64,000 nt of DNA from JAEHDI01 sp035455185 (GTDB taxonomy: Bacteria > Acidobacteriota > Terriglobia > Bryobacterales > Bryobacteraceae). The stretch lies in the NCBI GenBank assembly GCA_035455185.1, contig DATIFQ010000543.1, positions 1-64,000 of the forward strand, written 5' to 3'. The notes under the pieces are model-generated. The model was not told the DNA's origin. It did not search any database and worked only from the letters and a program-made list of their open reading frames with translations. The position numbers and the translations under genes were made by a program. Positions 44,416 through 54,773 of the stretch are shown one piece after another (position 1 is the first letter of the stretch; every line of letters begins with the position of its first letter).

Positions 44416-46179
44416 ACGCAGCTCGTCGTAGATGGGATGGACACCGATGTTAGCCAGGGGGAGCTCGCGGCGCTCGCATCCAAGCTCCAGCCAGTCGAGC
44501 GCCCGCTCCTTCTCGCCGAGACCCACATGGATGAGAGCAAAGCACGTGGTAGGCGCGTACCTCTGTCCGGACATGGCACGCAGTTCTTCGAGTAGAGCTA
44601 CGGCACCGGCGCGATCGCCCGCCAAAGAGCGATTGTGTCCGAGGGCTGCCAGGATACTCGGCACGTCACCTCCGAGCGAACGCCCTTTTTCGAACATCTC
44701 GGCGGCCTCGCGATACTTGCCCTGGAGGCTGAGCGCCCGGCCGATGGCAGTGTAAGCCTTGTAGAAATTCCGGTCCAGTTCCAACGCCTTCTCGTAACAT
44801 TCGATCGCCTCGTCGTAGCGGCGGCCAAGCAGCGCAAGGTATCCAACCCCTTCGTTGATGATCAGCGAGAGAGGATCGAGGCGCAGAGCGATGTCCATCT
44901 CCCGGCGGGCTTCCTCGAAGCGGGCCTGCATGGCGAGGAAGTCGATGGCATACCAGTGGTGCGCGGTCGCGTAACCCGGGTTGAGCGCGATCGCCTTCCG
45001 GTAATGCTTTTCGGCCGCGTCCCAGCGCCAGTCATGGAGAGAACGGATGAAGCCCAGCGACGTATGGGCTTCGGCGAGCGTGGGATCGATGGCAAGCGCC
45101 CTCCGGGCGGCGCGCCTCGCCTTTTTCATAATTTCGGACGGCTGGGCCAGGCCGTAGTCGGCCAGAAGGCTATAAGCGTCCGCCAAACCTGCATAGCCGA
45201 GGGCGAGTGCGGGGTCCGCGGAGATGGCTTGCTCGAAGAGCCGGATACTCTGCCGCAGACCATCGGGTGTGCGCTTGTGCCAGTGAAACCTTCCCAGAAG
45301 GTACAGGTTGTAGGCGGCCACGTCGGCGGAGGCGCGGCGTTCGGATACGGAGGCAGGCTGCTCCACAAGCTTCAATCGCAGTGTGTCGGCGATCGACCGG
45401 GAGATTTCGTCCTGTATCGCGAACACATCCTGAAGTTTTCGTTCCCACGCTTCCGACCAGAGATACCGGCCGTCCGATGTGCTCACCAGATGCGCTGCGA
45501 CGCGCAGCCTGTCGCCGGACCGGCGCACACTTCCCCCAACGGCGGCGTCGACCTTCAATTGTTCACCGAGTTGCTTCAGGTCGTACGACTTCCCCTTGAA
45601 TTGCGATGCGGACTGCCAGGCCACAACGCGAAGGCCCGCGATCCGGGTAAACCGGTGAATCAGCTCTTCGGTGAGGCCATCGCTGAAGTACTCGTTCTCC
45701 TGGTCCGGTGTCAGGTTGGTGAACGGCAGCACGACGATGGCTTGCGGGACGTCACCCGCGGGAGATTCGGGGGGTGACCGGTCAGGATCCAGTGTGGAGC
45801 CCGCCCGGCGGGCGAAGCGCGGCACATAGCCACCGGGCTGGATCTCGATCACAATGTCGTCGTGGCGGCCTTCACGTTCGTAGTACGCGGTAAGTTTCGA
45901 ACGAAGCCGGCGAGCCTCGACGCGAACGATCGGGTCAGTGCGCGGATCGTACGAGGGCTCGCGGTCGAACACTTCGACGCCGAGCAAAGACTCCTTCAAT
46001 TCGTCGGATCGGCCGTCGAGCGCCTGGTCGACGGCGAAGCGCAGGAAACGACTGATGCGCCCGGAGCGGACAAAAGCGGCGCTGTGGAGTATCCGCTCCA
46101 GTTGAGCGCGGACGGCTTTCGGCGATACTCCCGCAGCGGGCCGCCGCGCGGCGGCCGCTCCCACGGATGGCTCGTCCAT
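44347..46179 (-). CDS. TolB-like/TPR regulatory protein (Acidobacteria-type)
   Basis: A 610-residue protein. Residues about 20-130 (VRAQLERILHSAAFVRSGRISRFLRFAV, then YDPRTDPIVRVEARRLRSKLTAYY) resemble the DNA-binding-like N-terminal module common in acidobacterial multidomain proteins. A TolB-like segment (VVLPFTNLTPDQENEYFSDGL) follows near 150, and the second half is a TPR array (YRKAIALNPGYATAHHWYAI, YEKALELDRNFYKAYTAIGRAL). It may sense or couple signals to transcription; the true role is unknown. ATG 46179 starts MDEPSVG; the open frame extends 14 residues upstream. Its 3' end overlaps the convergent TPR gene. Confidence 0.82.
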   Translation of the reverse strand: MDEPSVGAAAARRPAAGVSPKAVRAQLERILHSAAFVRSGRISRFLRFAVDQALDGRSDELKESLLGVEVFDREPSYDPRTDPIVRVEARRLRSKLTAYYEREGRHDDIVIEIQPGGYVPRFARRAGSTLDPDRSPPESPAGDVPQAIVVLPFTNLTPDQENEYFSDGLTEELIHRFTRIAGLRVVAWQSASQFKGKSYDLKQLGEQLKVDAAVGGSVRRSGDRLRVAAHLVSTSDGRYLWSEAWERKLQDVFAIQDEISRSIADTLRLKLVEQPASVSERRASADVAAYNLYLLGRFHWHKRTPDGLRQSIRLFEQAISADPALALGYAGLADAYSLLADYGLAQPSEIMKKARRAARRALAIDPTLAEAHTSLGFIRSLHDWRWDAAEKHYRKAIALNPGYATAHHWYAIDFLAMQARFEEARREMDIALRLDPLSLIINEGVGYLALLGRRYDEAIECYEKALELDRNFYKAYTAIGRALSLQGKYREAAEMFEKGRSLGGDVPSILAALGHNRSLAGDRAGAVALLEELRAMSGQRYAPTTCFALIHVGLGEKERALDWLELGCERRELPLANIGVHPIYDELRSAPRFQALLARIGLPKRVRGPQ

Positions 46180-46257
46180 TGCAGATCCCTGCCAGGCAAG
46201 AGTGCCGCGTCCGAGGCCCACCTACCAACGCGGCCTTTTGCGTTCTACGATCTTATT

Positions 46258-47436
46258 ATGCAACGAAGGACCTTTCTCGCCGCTACCGCGGCATCCTACG
46301 CGCAGATTCTCGGCGCCAACGACAACATCCGGATCGGGGTGATCGGCAGCGGAGGCCGCGGTCGCCTGCTGACGTCAGAATTCAAAGAAGTCGGGGCGGA
46401 GATGGCCGCAGTCTGCGACGTCTACGAACCGCATCTGCAGGCCGGAGTGAAGGCGGCCTCCACCGGCGCGACGGCATACACCGACTACCGGCGCCTGCTC
46501 GATGACAAGTCGATTCACGGCGTCATCGTCGCTACTCCGGACCACTGGCATGCCCAGATGGCGATCGACGCCGTCAACGCCGGAAAGGATGTGTACCTCG
46601 AAAAGCCGATGGCGCACACCATCGACGAGGGGTTTCGGATCGTGGAGGCCGTCCGGAAGACCAAGCGGGTCGTCCAGGTCGGCATGCAACGTCGTAGCTA
46701 TGACGTGTTCCACAACGCGCATAGCATCATGAAGTCCGGGCAGGTTGGCGAAGTGCGACTGGTCAATTCGTGGTGGATGAACTATACTCCCTCGCTGCGC
46801 GGCGCAAACCTTGACGGCAAGCTCGACTGGAACCAGTGGCTCGGTTCGGCGCCCAAGCGCCCGCTGGACCCAATGCGGTTCCGAAACTGGTACTGGTTCT
46901 GGGATTATTCGGGCGGAATGCTCATCGGCCAGGCGGCGCATGTAATCGACGCCATCCACATGCTGATGGACTCAACGTTCCCCGCGGCGGTGACGTGCGC
47001 GGCCGGCAAGGTAGACGTGGACGGGGCCGAGGTTCCGGAGACTGCCACAATGGCGGTCGAGTACCCGGAGAATTACCTAGCGGTATTCACCATTGGCTAC
47101 AAGGCGATGCGGTACCACACGTTCAACGACCAGATGAAGAACTTCCACGGATCCAAAGCCCGGTTCGACGTGTGGCGGGAAGGGTACGCGCTGTATCCGC
47201 AAAGTAGTGCAATCGAGATGCGGCCGACCCTCGAATTACGGAAACCAGGGAGCTTTGTGCCGGCGACGCGCTCACACATCCGAAATTTCCTGGACTGTAT
47301 CCGTTCCCGCAAAGACCCGAACGCGACCGTCGAAATGGGAAACTACACAAACGTGGCGTTGTGCATGGCCATGCAGTCACAACGCGAGGGCCGGCGGCTG
47401 CGCTGGAACGCTGCGTCGCGCCGAGTGGAGAGCTGA
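46258..47436 (+). CDS. Gfo/Idh/MocA-family oxidoreductase (exported)
   Basis: A 392-residue protein with an RR-containing N-terminus (MQRRTFLAATAASYAQILG) like a Tat signal, then the Rossmann motif IRIGVIGSGGRGRLL (near residue 23), ending with the Gfo/Idh/MocA block GKDVYLEKPMAHTIDEG (near 112) that carries the catalytic Lys in EKP. It would oxidise or rearrange a sugar derivative with bound NAD(P). Start at 46258 is supported by the Tat-like leader. It converges on the carbamoyltransferase gene, which lies on the other strand. Confidence 0.92.
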   Translation: MQRRTFLAATAASYAQILGANDNIRIGVIGSGGRGRLLTSEFKEVGAEMAAVCDVYEPHLQAGVKAASTGATAYTDYRRLLDDKSIHGVIVATPDHWHAQMAIDAVNAGKDVYLEKPMAHTIDEGFRIVEAVRKTKRVVQVGMQRRSYDVFHNAHSIMKSGQVGEVRLVNSWWMNYTPSLRGANLDGKLDWNQWLGSAPKRPLDPMRFRNWYWFWDYSGGMLIGQAAHVIDAIHMLMDSTFPAAVTCAAGKVDVDGAEVPETATMAVEYPENYLAVFTIGYKAMRYHTFNDQMKNFHGSKARFDVWREGYALYPQSSAIEMRPTLELRKPGSFVPATRSHIRNFLDCIRSRKDPNATVEMGNYTNVALCMAMQSQREGRRLRWNAASRRVES

Positions 47437-47442
47437 GGTGCG

Positions 47443-49023
47443 CTATTTCCGTAACAGGAAGTTGCCGACGAACATTGCGTCGATTCCCGACGAGTAGAAA
47501 CTGCGCACGGCGTCCCGCGGCGTACAGACGAGCGGGTCTCCGAACAGGTTGAAGGACGTGTTGTAGAGCACGGGCAGGCCGGTGGCCTTGCCGGTCGCGT
47601 GCAGCAGTTGCCAGTAGAGCGGGTTATCCTCGCGGGACACCGTATGGACGCGCACCAGGTCCGCGCCGAGGATGGCGCCGTCGAAGAGCTTTTTGTGCTC
47701 CGGCTTGACCCGGGCCACAGTGGCCAGGAATCGCGCGTTCGGGCCGACCTCGAAGTACCGATCCGCCAGTTCGGCGGGCACCGAGGCGGCGAATTTCCGG
47801 AACGGCTCCCGGTGCTTGATGTAGGTGTTCAGGTTCTCGGTCGAGTAGGCGTCAAGCGGCGAGGCAAGAATGCTGCGGTTGCCCAGTGCGCGCGGGCCGA
47901 ATTCCATGCGGCCATGCATCCAGGCGACGATCCGGTTGTCCTGGATCTCGCGGACAGCGGTCTCCAGCAACTCCTCGGTCGTCAGCAGGTAACGGAAACG
48001 GAGCTTGCAGTTCTCCAACACCCGCTTGATCTCCTCAGCGCCATAGCTGGGACCTAAGCAGAAATCGCCTAGGCCGATCCGGGAGGTCTGGCCATAGACA
48101 TGGTGCCAGGCATGGTACACCGCGCCGAGCGCAGTGCCGGCGTTGCCTGCCGCAGGTTGCACAAAAACGTTGCTCCAGCGCCCGCTGCGTTCGAGCGCGG
48201 CTACCAGCAGCACGTTGAGAGCGAGGCCACCGGCGAAGCAGAGATTCTCTCCTTCGCCGGCCATTTCGCCTACTGTCTCCTCGATCGCCTGCTGCAGACC
48301 AGCCGCCAGCGAGGGCTTCATCGATGGCGGGATCTCGGCGCCGTCGTCGAGGTCTAAACGTTGGTAGAAGCGGGCGCTGAAACCGCCATGTCCCTGGCGT
48401 TCCCCGTGGAAGAAAGAACGGTCGATGCGGGGCCAGTTTCCGTTGCGGAGGGCCAAGATCTCCAGAAAGAGTTCGTGGTAGCGGTCATCCGGGCACGTGG
48501 CCGAAAGCCACTGGACCTTATGCTCATCAGCATTGGCCTCGAAGCCGAGCAGCGCGGTAACACGGCCGTAGAGGTCCCCGAGCGAGTCCGGATAGTAGAG
48601 TTCACGCTCGAGGGTGAGCTGGTTTCCGGAAGCACGCCAGCGGGCGCCACACCGGAAGTCGCCGCCCCGGTCGAGGGTGAGTACCGTCGCCTGATCGAAG
48701 GGCGAGGCGTAGTAAGCCGAAGCGGCGTGAGCGACGTGGTGTTCTACGAGAACAATCTGCGCGTTGGGGAAGGCCCCTCGCAGTTCGAGATGGATGGCGG
48801 TTTCGACGCCTGACGAGAAGGGCCGAACAAGGGCGACGCAGTCGACCGCGGCTGTCGGCACGCCGGCCATTTCGAGACAAATCGCGATGGCTTCGTCCGG
48901 GAGCTCACCGGGGTGGAACCGCCGGGCAAGTTTCTTCTGTTCGACGGCGGCGACCAGCCGGCCGTCTTTCACGATGGCGCAGGCGGCGTCATTGAGCAAG
49001 CCGCCGATTCCGAGGATGACCAT
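47443..49023 (-). CDS. Carbamoyltransferase (NodU/CmcH family)
   Basis: A 526-residue enzyme that transfers carbamoyl phosphate groups to a sugar or other hydroxyl acceptor via a TsaD-like domain. ILGIGGLLNDAACAIVKDGRL opens it, the His-rich metal motif VEHHVAHAASAYYASPF lies near residue 92, and the C-terminal YrdC-type part has WMHGRMEFGPRALGNRSILASP and the terminal NTSFNLFGDPLVCTPRDAV. Length fits. No biosynthetic cluster accompanies it, so its acceptor is unknown. Confidence 0.93.
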   Translation of the reverse strand: MVILGIGGLLNDAACAIVKDGRLVAAVEQKKLARRFHPGELPDEAIAICLEMAGVPTAAVDCVALVRPFSSGVETAIHLELRGAFPNAQIVLVEHHVAHAASAYYASPFDQATVLTLDRGGDFRCGARWRASGNQLTLERELYYPDSLGDLYGRVTALLGFEANADEHKVQWLSATCPDDRYHELFLEILALRNGNWPRIDRSFFHGERQGHGGFSARFYQRLDLDDGAEIPPSMKPSLAAGLQQAIEETVGEMAGEGENLCFAGGLALNVLLVAALERSGRWSNVFVQPAAGNAGTALGAVYHAWHHVYGQTSRIGLGDFCLGPSYGAEEIKRVLENCKLRFRYLLTTEELLETAVREIQDNRIVAWMHGRMEFGPRALGNRSILASPLDAYSTENLNTYIKHREPFRKFAASVPAELADRYFEVGPNARFLATVARVKPEHKKLFDGAILGADLVRVHTVSREDNPLYWQLLHATGKATGLPVLYNTSFNLFGDPLVCTPRDAVRSFYSSGIDAMFVGNFLLRK

Positions 49024-49058
49024 TCTTAAACTCCCATGGCCTTTCAGGTGTGACCGTC

Positions 49059-50804
49059 TTACCGCTTCTTCTCCTCCAACGCTTTCTCGATCTTGGCCCA
49101 GGTATCGCGAAGTGTCATCGTCCGGTCAAACACCAGGTGGTCCGGGGCTGAGTCCGAATCGACGCAGAAGTAGCCCAGACGCTCAAACTGGTACCGGCTG
49201 CCGTGCCCGGCGCCGGCCAGGCTCGGTTCCAGCTTGCAGCCGGTCAAGACTTCCAGAGATTTCGGGTTGAGGTAGGAGGTGAAATCCAGGCCTTCACTGT
49301 CGTCACCCGGGTTCTCGCGGCTAAAGAGGTGGTCGTACAGCCGCACCTCCGCCTCGACGGCATGAGCGGCAGACACCCAATGAATGGTCGCCTTCACCTT
49401 TCGCCCATCCGGAGCGTTGCCTCCCCGTGTCGCGGGGTCGTACGTGCAATGGATTTCGGTCACCTCGCCGGTGGTCTCATCTTTGACGGCGCCGGTGCAC
49501 TTGACGAAGTACCCGTAGCGAAGGCGGACTTCGCGGCCGGGCGCCAGCCGGAAGTACTGTTTCGGCGGATCTTCGCGAAAATCGTCCCGTTCAATGTGGA
49601 GCACGCGGGAAAAAGGGACCCTGCGAGTGCCCATGCCTGGATCCTCCGGGTTGTTGACCGCCTCGAGTTCCTCGACCCGGTCCTCGGGGTAGTTGTCGAT
49701 CACGACCCGCAAGGGGCGCAACACGGCCATGACGCGCGGGGAACGACGGTTAAGGTTCTCTCGGACAAAATGCTCCAGAAGAGAGATCTCGATCACGCCG
49801 TCCGTCCGGGCCACGCCGATACGCTCACAGAAAGCGCGGATCGCTTCCGGAGTGTAGCCGCGGCGCCGGATGCCGCAGATGGTCGGCATGCGCGGATCGT
49901 CCCAGCCGCTCACGTGCCCCTGTTGGACCAACATCAGCAGCTTGCGCTTGCTCAACAGGGTGTGGGTCAGGTTGAGCCGGGCAAACTCATACTGTCTGGA
50001 CGGGAAGATGCCCAACTGCTCGATGAACCAGTCGTACAGCGGCCGGTGATCCGCGAACTCGAGCGTGCATATGGAGTGCGTGATTCCCTCGATCGAATCG
50101 CACTGGCCGTGGGCGTAGTCGTACATCGGATAGATGCACCACTTGCCGCCTGTCCGGTGATGTTCGGCGTGAAGGATCCGGTACATCACGGGATCCCGCA
50201 TGTTCAAGTTGGGCGAAGCCATATCGATCTTTGCCCGTAAGGTGCGCGAGCCGTCCGGAAACTCTCCTGCCCGCATGCGCTCAAACAGGTTGAGGTTCTC
50301 CTCGACCGAGCGGCCGCGATAGGGGCTTTCCCGTCCGGGTTCGGTCAACGTGCCGCGGTACTCGCGAATCTCTTCCGCGGTCAGATCACAGACATACGCC
50401 TTACCGGCGTTGATCAGTTGTACGGCCCACTGGTAGAGCTGGTCAAAGTAGTCAGAGGCATAGAAGAGCCGGTCTTCCCAGTCGAAACCGAGCCAGTGGA
50501 CGTCTTCAATGATCGAGTTGACGTACTCGGTTTCCTCCTTGCTGGGGTTGGTGTCGTCGAACCTCAGGTTGCATTTGCCGCCGAACTCCGCGGCCAGCCC
50601 GAAGTTCAGGCAGATCGATTTGGCATGGCCGATATGCAGGTAGCCGTTGGGCTCCGGAGGAAAACGCGTATGCACCCGGCCCTCATTCTTGTTGGCGGCG
50701 ACGTCTTGACGGACGATCTCCTTGATGAAATGGGAAGGAGAAGTCGCGGCCCCTGATTCTTTCCTGGCATCCTCACCAATCGTGTCGGGATTTGGCATAC
50801 TCAT
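49059..50804 (-). CDS. glnS: Glutaminyl-tRNA synthetase
   Basis: A 581-residue class I aminoacyl-tRNA synthetase. [20 protein letters not shown] holds the HIGH motif near residue 50, [25 protein letters not shown] holds the KMSKS-equivalent (near 288), and the C-terminal anticodon-binding barrel is complete. Together with the adjacent gltX it implies direct charging of tRNA-Gln. It starts 18 bp after the gltX stop. Gene pair orientation is gltX then glnS on the minus strand. Confidence 0.97.
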   Translation of the reverse strand: MSMPNPDTIGEDARKESGAATSPSHFIKEIVRQDVAANKNEGRVHTRFPPEPNGYLHIGHAKSICLNFGLAAEFGGKCNLRFDDTNPSKEETEYVNSIIEDVHWLGFDWEDRLFYASDYFDQLYQWAVQLINAGKAYVCDLTAEEIREYRGTLTEPGRESPYRGRSVEENLNLFERMRAGEFPDGSRTLRAKIDMASPNLNMRDPVMYRILHAEHHRTGGKWCIYPMYDYAHGQCDSIEGITHSICTLEFADHRPLYDWFIEQLGIFPSRQYEFARLNLTHTLLSKRKLLMLVQQGHVSGWDDPRMPTICGIRRRGYTPEAIRAFCERIGVARTDGVIEISLLEHFVRENLNRRSPRVMAVLRPLRVVIDNYPEDRVEELEAVNNPEDPGMGTRRVPFSRVLHIERDDFREDPPKQYFRLAPGREVRLRYGYFVKCTGAVKDETTGEVTEIHCTYDPATRGGNAPDGRKVKATIHWVSAAHAVEAEVRLYDHLFSRENPGDDSEGLDFTSYLNPKSLEVLTGCKLEPSLAGAGHGSRYQFERLGYFCVDSDSAPDHLVFDRTMTLRDTWAKIEKALEEKKR

Positions 50805-50821
50805 CGCATTTCCACTCCGAT

Positions 50822-52318
50822 TCAGACAGCATGCTCCGCCAGCTTATGTATCGCCTGGCCGATCCGCTTGAGGCAGGTTGCCCTCCCCAGCACTTCCATG
50901 GTTTCAAATAGCGGTGGCGCCGCTTTGCGGCCGCACACCGCCACGCGGATGGGTTGAAACATCTGCCCCGCCTTGACTCCCATCGCGTTCGCTTCGTCAC
51001 GCAGCCTCACTTCGAGCGCCTCGCGTGTGAAAGCGGCCGCGTCGAGGGCTTTGCCGGCACGCTGCAACGCGGCCAGGGCCATTGCCGCATTCCCCTTCTG
51101 TGGAATCAACTCAGAGGCGTCGTAGGGCGGTAGTTCGTCCATGAAAAGGAAGTTCGCCACGGTTGCCACATCGCCGAGCGTGGTGATGCGTTCCCGGATG
51201 AGCGGAGTCACCTGAAGCATCTTTTCCCGTTCGACCTGAAAGCCGGCGGCGCGGGCGAAGGGGAGCAACCGTTCAGCGAGTTCCTCCACCGGCAGCTGAC
51301 GGATGTAATGGCCGTTGAGATGATCCAGTTTGTCGTAGTTCCAGACAGCCGGCGATGCGTTCACACGGTCGAGACTGAAGCGCTCGATCAGCTCGTCGTG
51401 GCCCATGATTTCGGTCTTGTCGTCGTAACTCCACCCAAGCAGGGCGAGGTAATTGATCATCGCCTCGGGCAGGTAACCCATCTCCTCGAAGGTGCGCACG
51501 AACACGGGCAGCTTGCGCCCGTCAGGCGCTCGATCCTCGCGCTTGCTCATCTTCCCCTTTCCCGTTGGGTTCAGGATAAGCGGCAGGTGAGCCATCACCG
51601 GCGGCTCCCAACCGAAGGCGGTGTAGAGATGGATGTGAAGGGGCAGACTGTTGACCCATTCATCGCCTCGGAGGATGTGGCTGATCTCCATCAGGTGGTC
51701 ATCAATGACGTTTGCCATGTGGTACGTCGGGATGCCATCGGACTTCATCAGTACCGCATCCTGCAAATTGGCGTTCTGGAACGTGATGTCGCCGCGGATG
51801 ACGTCGTGAACTGCGATCTCCCCGTCCAGCGGCAGCTTGAATCGCACCGTGTGAGGTTCACCGGCTGCGGCTCGCCGGGCTGCTTCCTCGGGATCCAGGT
51901 TTCGGCAGAGGCGGTCATAGCCGGGGTTTAACCCCTTCCTCTGCAACTCCTTTGACACGGCTTCGAGCCGCTCCGGAGTGCAGAAACACCGGTAGGCGGC
52001 CCCGGCATCCAGCAACCGGCCGCAATGGCGCCGATAGACCTCGATGCGCTGGGTCTGAACGTAGGGACCGTAGTCGCCGCCAGCCTCCGGACCCTCGTCC
52101 CAATCGAGTCCGAGGTAGCGTAGCCCATTTAAGAGCCATGCGAGAGCCTGCGGATTGTATCTCTTCTGGTCGGTGTCCTCGATGCGAAGAATGAAACTGC
52201 CGCGGTGATGGCGGGCGAACAGGTAGTTGAACAGCGCCGTTCGAGCGCCGCCGACATGGAAATCTCCGGTTGGGCTGGGCGCGTAACGCACCCGTACAGG
52301 CTTCAACGGTGTCGTCAT
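50822..52318 (-). CDS. gltX: Glutamyl-tRNA synthetase
   Basis: A 498-residue class I synthetase. The HIGH region is [20 protein letters not shown] (near residue 9, with HVGG), the KMSKS motif is [13 protein letters not shown] (near 253), and [11 protein letters not shown] (near 110) is the tRNA-acceptor segment. It leads glnS by 18 bp. It is not the shortened YadB-type paralogue, as the length and C-terminal domain are normal. Confidence 0.97.
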   Translation of the reverse strand: MTTPLKPVRVRYAPSPTGDFHVGGARTALFNYLFARHHRGSFILRIEDTDQKRYNPQALAWLLNGLRYLGLDWDEGPEAGGDYGPYVQTQRIEVYRRHCGRLLDAGAAYRCFCTPERLEAVSKELQRKGLNPGYDRLCRNLDPEEAARRAAAGEPHTVRFKLPLDGEIAVHDVIRGDITFQNANLQDAVLMKSDGIPTYHMANVIDDHLMEISHILRGDEWVNSLPLHIHLYTAFGWEPPVMAHLPLILNPTGKGKMSKREDRAPDGRKLPVFVRTFEEMGYLPEAMINYLALLGWSYDDKTEIMGHDELIERFSLDRVNASPAVWNYDKLDHLNGHYIRQLPVEELAERLLPFARAAGFQVEREKMLQVTPLIRERITTLGDVATVANFLFMDELPPYDASELIPQKGNAAMALAALQRAGKALDAAAFTREALEVRLRDEANAMGVKAGQMFQPIRVAVCGRKAAPPLFETMEVLGRATCLKRIGQAIHKLAEHAV

Positions 52319-52402
52319 TATGACTTACGGCCTCGGCAAGAGGGCTGTTCACAAACAGGAAAGACAGCGAGGCGTCAAATTTCAAGTATAGGGTATCGGC
52401 AA

Positions 52403-53164
52403 TCAACCTTGAGCGCGCAAGCGGCGGTAGAGAGCGGCGAGTTCGCCGACGGACAACTGTTCGGCCCGTTGCGAGGCTTCGGGTGTTCCGTCGAGTAAGG
52501 TCTTACCGAAGAGGCCGGCAAGGTTGTTTCGGATTGTCTTCCGTTTCTGGCGGAAACATTGGCCGGCAAACTCGAGGAAAGAGGACGGATCGTCTATACC
52601 CCACTGCTCGGCGACAGCGAGCGGACCAAATCGGACTACCGCCGAATCGATCTTGGGCGGCGGACGAAAGGCAGCGGCCGGAACGGTGAACAGATACTCG
52701 GGTTCCGAGGACAGGCGGGCAAGCACGGTCAGGAAACCGTAGTCGCGGGTACCGGGAATGGCGACGAGCCGAAGGGCGACCTCGCGCTGGACCAGAAATA
52801 CAGCGCGCCGAAGCAACGGTCCAAGATCCAGCACCTTCCGCAGGATCGGCGAGGTAATGTAGTACGGCAGATTGCCTGCGAACACGGCCGGGCCCCACTG
52901 GGAGAGATCAGTTTCCAGGACGTCGCCGTGAACGCGTTCGAGGTTGGCGGTTCGAGCAAACTTCTCGGAGAGACGTCCAATCAGGATTGGGTCGGCTTCG
53001 ATCGCCACTACCCGCGCGGCGCGCGCGAGGAGGTGCCGGGTGAGTGCACCGGTTCCCGCGCCGATCTCGATTACCAAGGGCTCCGGGTCGGGACACGCCA
53101 CCTCCGCAATCCGATGCAGGACGGAATCCTTGTGAAGAAAATGCTGGCCGAGTCTTCGCCCCAA
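52403..53164 (-). CDS. rsmA: 16S rRNA (adenine1518/1519-N6)-dimethyltransferase
   Basis: A 253-residue KsgA-type methyltransferase of small-subunit maturation. GRRLGQHFLHKDSVLHRIAE starts it, the SAM-binding block VIEIGAGTGALTRHLLA (near residue 32) and the catalytic motif GNLPYYITSPIL (near 100) are intact. Directly downstream of the anti-sigma gene on the same strand, 10 bp away, so the three genes may share a transcript. Confidence 0.96.
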   Translation of the reverse strand: MGRRLGQHFLHKDSVLHRIAEVACPDPEPLVIEIGAGTGALTRHLLARAARVVAIEADPILIGRLSEKFARTANLERVHGDVLETDLSQWGPAVFAGNLPYYITSPILRKVLDLGPLLRRAVFLVQREVALRLVAIPGTRDYGFLTVLARLSSEPEYLFTVPAAAFRPPPKIDSAVVRFGPLAVAEQWGIDDPSSFLEFAGQCFRQKRKTIRNNLAGLFGKTLLDGTPEASQRAEQLSVGELAALYRRLRAQG

Positions 53165-53174
53165 CGCGCCGCCG

Positions 53175-53867
53175 TCAGCCCCGCACGTCGATCTGGGTGC
53201 GTCGGAACGTCAGGCGGAGCTTACCGGACAAAGGCTGTCCGAAGTTCGTGGCGGGCGAAAAGAGGGTGAAAAACAGGGCGTTCTCGACGATCTTGCGGCT
53301 CTCCGGATCCTTGACCCACCGCTGCCCTTTGGGGGTGGAATAGTCGACCATGCGGCCTTGCTCGTTCACAGTCAGGTCCACTACGATGTCCTCGTCGCTC
53401 AGGGTGAACGGCCCCATGCTGATAAATGCGGCCTCGGTGGAGAGGATGGTCGGCACGTCGTCCACTCTCATATTCTCCGGAGGCGCGAACACAGGCGTCA
53501 TAACGGCGAACAGGACCACAGCGGATACCAGACCGCCGGCGAACGGGAGGGCAAGCGGCCGCATGATGTTTTCGAGCCAGAGCCTGGCCGTCCCGACCAA
53601 CTCACCGACGAGGCCGGCGAAGGTGCCACGACGGAGACGGCGGATCCGCTCCCGTGACGCCAGCACGGTCAGCCTGGTAGTCAAGTGATTCGGGGGAGTC
53701 CGTACCGGCAAGGCCCGCAAAGCCGATCGCATCAATTGCAGCCTTTGTGCGAGTGCGGCACAGTCCCTGCAACCGGCCAGATGCCCGGAGATGTCCACCC
53801 TTTCCCGCGCCGATACGACGTCGTCGGCGTAGGCCGAAAGGGAACGCTGAACCCTGTGGCAATTCAT
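53175..53867 (-). CDS. Zinc-finger anti-sigma factor with a TonB-like C-terminal domain
   Basis: A 230-residue membrane protein. NCHRVQRSLSAYADDVVSARERVD and HLAGCRDCAAL (about residues 27-39) form the zf-HC2 anti-sigma zinc motif (HxxxCxxC). One membrane segment, PFAGGLVSAVVLFAVMTPVF, lies near residue 110. The outside portion ends with VVDLTVNEQGRMVDYSTPKG and NALFFTLFSPATNFGQPLSG, which resembles TonB C-terminal domains (inference). It follows the ECF sigma gene by 4 bp and is expected to hold it until an envelope signal. Confidence 0.88.
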   Translation of the reverse strand: MNCHRVQRSLSAYADDVVSARERVDISGHLAGCRDCAALAQRLQLMRSALRALPVRTPPNHLTTRLTVLASRERIRRLRRGTFAGLVGELVGTARLWLENIMRPLALPFAGGLVSAVVLFAVMTPVFAPPENMRVDDVPTILSTEAAFISMGPFTLSDEDIVVDLTVNEQGRMVDYSTPKGQRWVKDPESRKIVENALFFTLFSPATNFGQPLSGKLRLTFRRTQIDVRG

Positions 53868-53871
53868 ACCA

Positions 53872-54558
53872 TCACTCCACAGTCTGCGGCATCAACCGGA
53901 AGGCCGGCTCAGATTCCAGCCGCGTTTCGAGTTCCCGGCGCAGCGCGTCACGACCACGCAGGATCCGTGACTTCACCGTACCGAGAGGCACCTGGAGGAT
54001 CGCTGCAATTTCCTCGTAACTTAGCTCCTCCACATCACGAAGAACGACAACTGAGCGAAAGGTCGGGTTGAGGTCGGCGAGTGCCGCCTCGATCAACCCC
54101 TGCCGCTCACGATCGAGTACGTAATCGAACGGCGAGCGGCCCGAGGCCGGCAGGGTGTCACGGTAGCTGCGGCCGTGTTCGGGACAGCTTTCGAGGTCGA
54201 CCTCCTGGTGACGGTGGCGGCCATTCCAGCGACAGTGGTTGTTGGTTTCGTTGACAGCAATCCGGTAGATCCACGTCTTCAAGCTGCTGTCTCCCCGGAA
54301 CAAACCGATTTTTCGGAAAACCTTGAGAAACACCTCTTGCACCACGTCGCAGGCTTCGTCGGGATCCCGGAGCAGACGGCTCACCAGGTTGAAGACCGGC
54401 TGTTGAAAGCGCTGGATCAGGGTCTCATAGGCGGCCTCCGCTCCCAGCCGCAGTCCTTCAACAAGACGTTCGTCCTCCACTGCCACGGCTGCCTCGCGTG
54501 GGGCGGCGATCTCCTCCAGGAGATCGGGAGTTTCGACACTCGCAAGCGATTCGGTCAC
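53872..54558 (-). CDS. ECF-type RNA polymerase sigma factor
   Basis: A 228-residue sigma-70 family factor with regions 2 and 4 only. Region 2 shows LVSRLLRDPDEACDVVQEVFLKVFRKIGLFRGDSSLKTWIYRIAVN (about residues 66-110) and region 4 shows LNPTFRSVVVLRDVEELSYEEIAAILQVPLGTVKSRILRG (about 164-204). Family wording is closest to RpoE-like factors. Downstream by 4 bp is its zinc anti-sigma. A 14-bp palindrome (54621-54634) lies about 63 bp upstream of the ATG. Confidence 0.95.
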   Translation of the reverse strand: MTESLASVETPDLLEEIAAPREAAVAVEDERLVEGLRLGAEAAYETLIQRFQQPVFNLVSRLLRDPDEACDVVQEVFLKVFRKIGLFRGDSSLKTWIYRIAVNETNNHCRWNGRHRHQEVDLESCPEHGRSYRDTLPASGRSPFDYVLDRERQGLIEAALADLNPTFRSVVVLRDVEELSYEEIAAILQVPLGTVKSRILRGRDALRRELETRLESEPAFRLMPQTVE

Positions 54559-54620
54559 GGTAGCGCCTCAACCGGCAATTTCACTTTCAAACTACCACGA
54601 TCCACTACGCCCTGCAAAAG

Positions 54621-54634
54621 ATTTGACGTCAAAT
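54621..54634. promoter_or_regulatory. Perfect 14-bp palindrome upstream of the ECF sigma gene
   Basis: ATTTGACGTCAAAT is its own reverse complement and lies in the 215-bp spacer before the sigma gene. Each strand carries a TTGACG hexamer, so it may be a repressor site, a -35 element or both. The rest of this spacer shows nothing clear. Confidence 0.4.
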
Positions 54635-54773
54635 GGCGGCAAAAGTTCCCGTAGCACACGACGGTGCCGAAAACGGCTTGATGCCGCCCAATAGCCACTG
54701 TCGCCTGACACAGGCGCAGGCCGCCCTTCCAGTCGCGCGAACACATGGAACTAGTTTTGTTTTCAACCGATTA

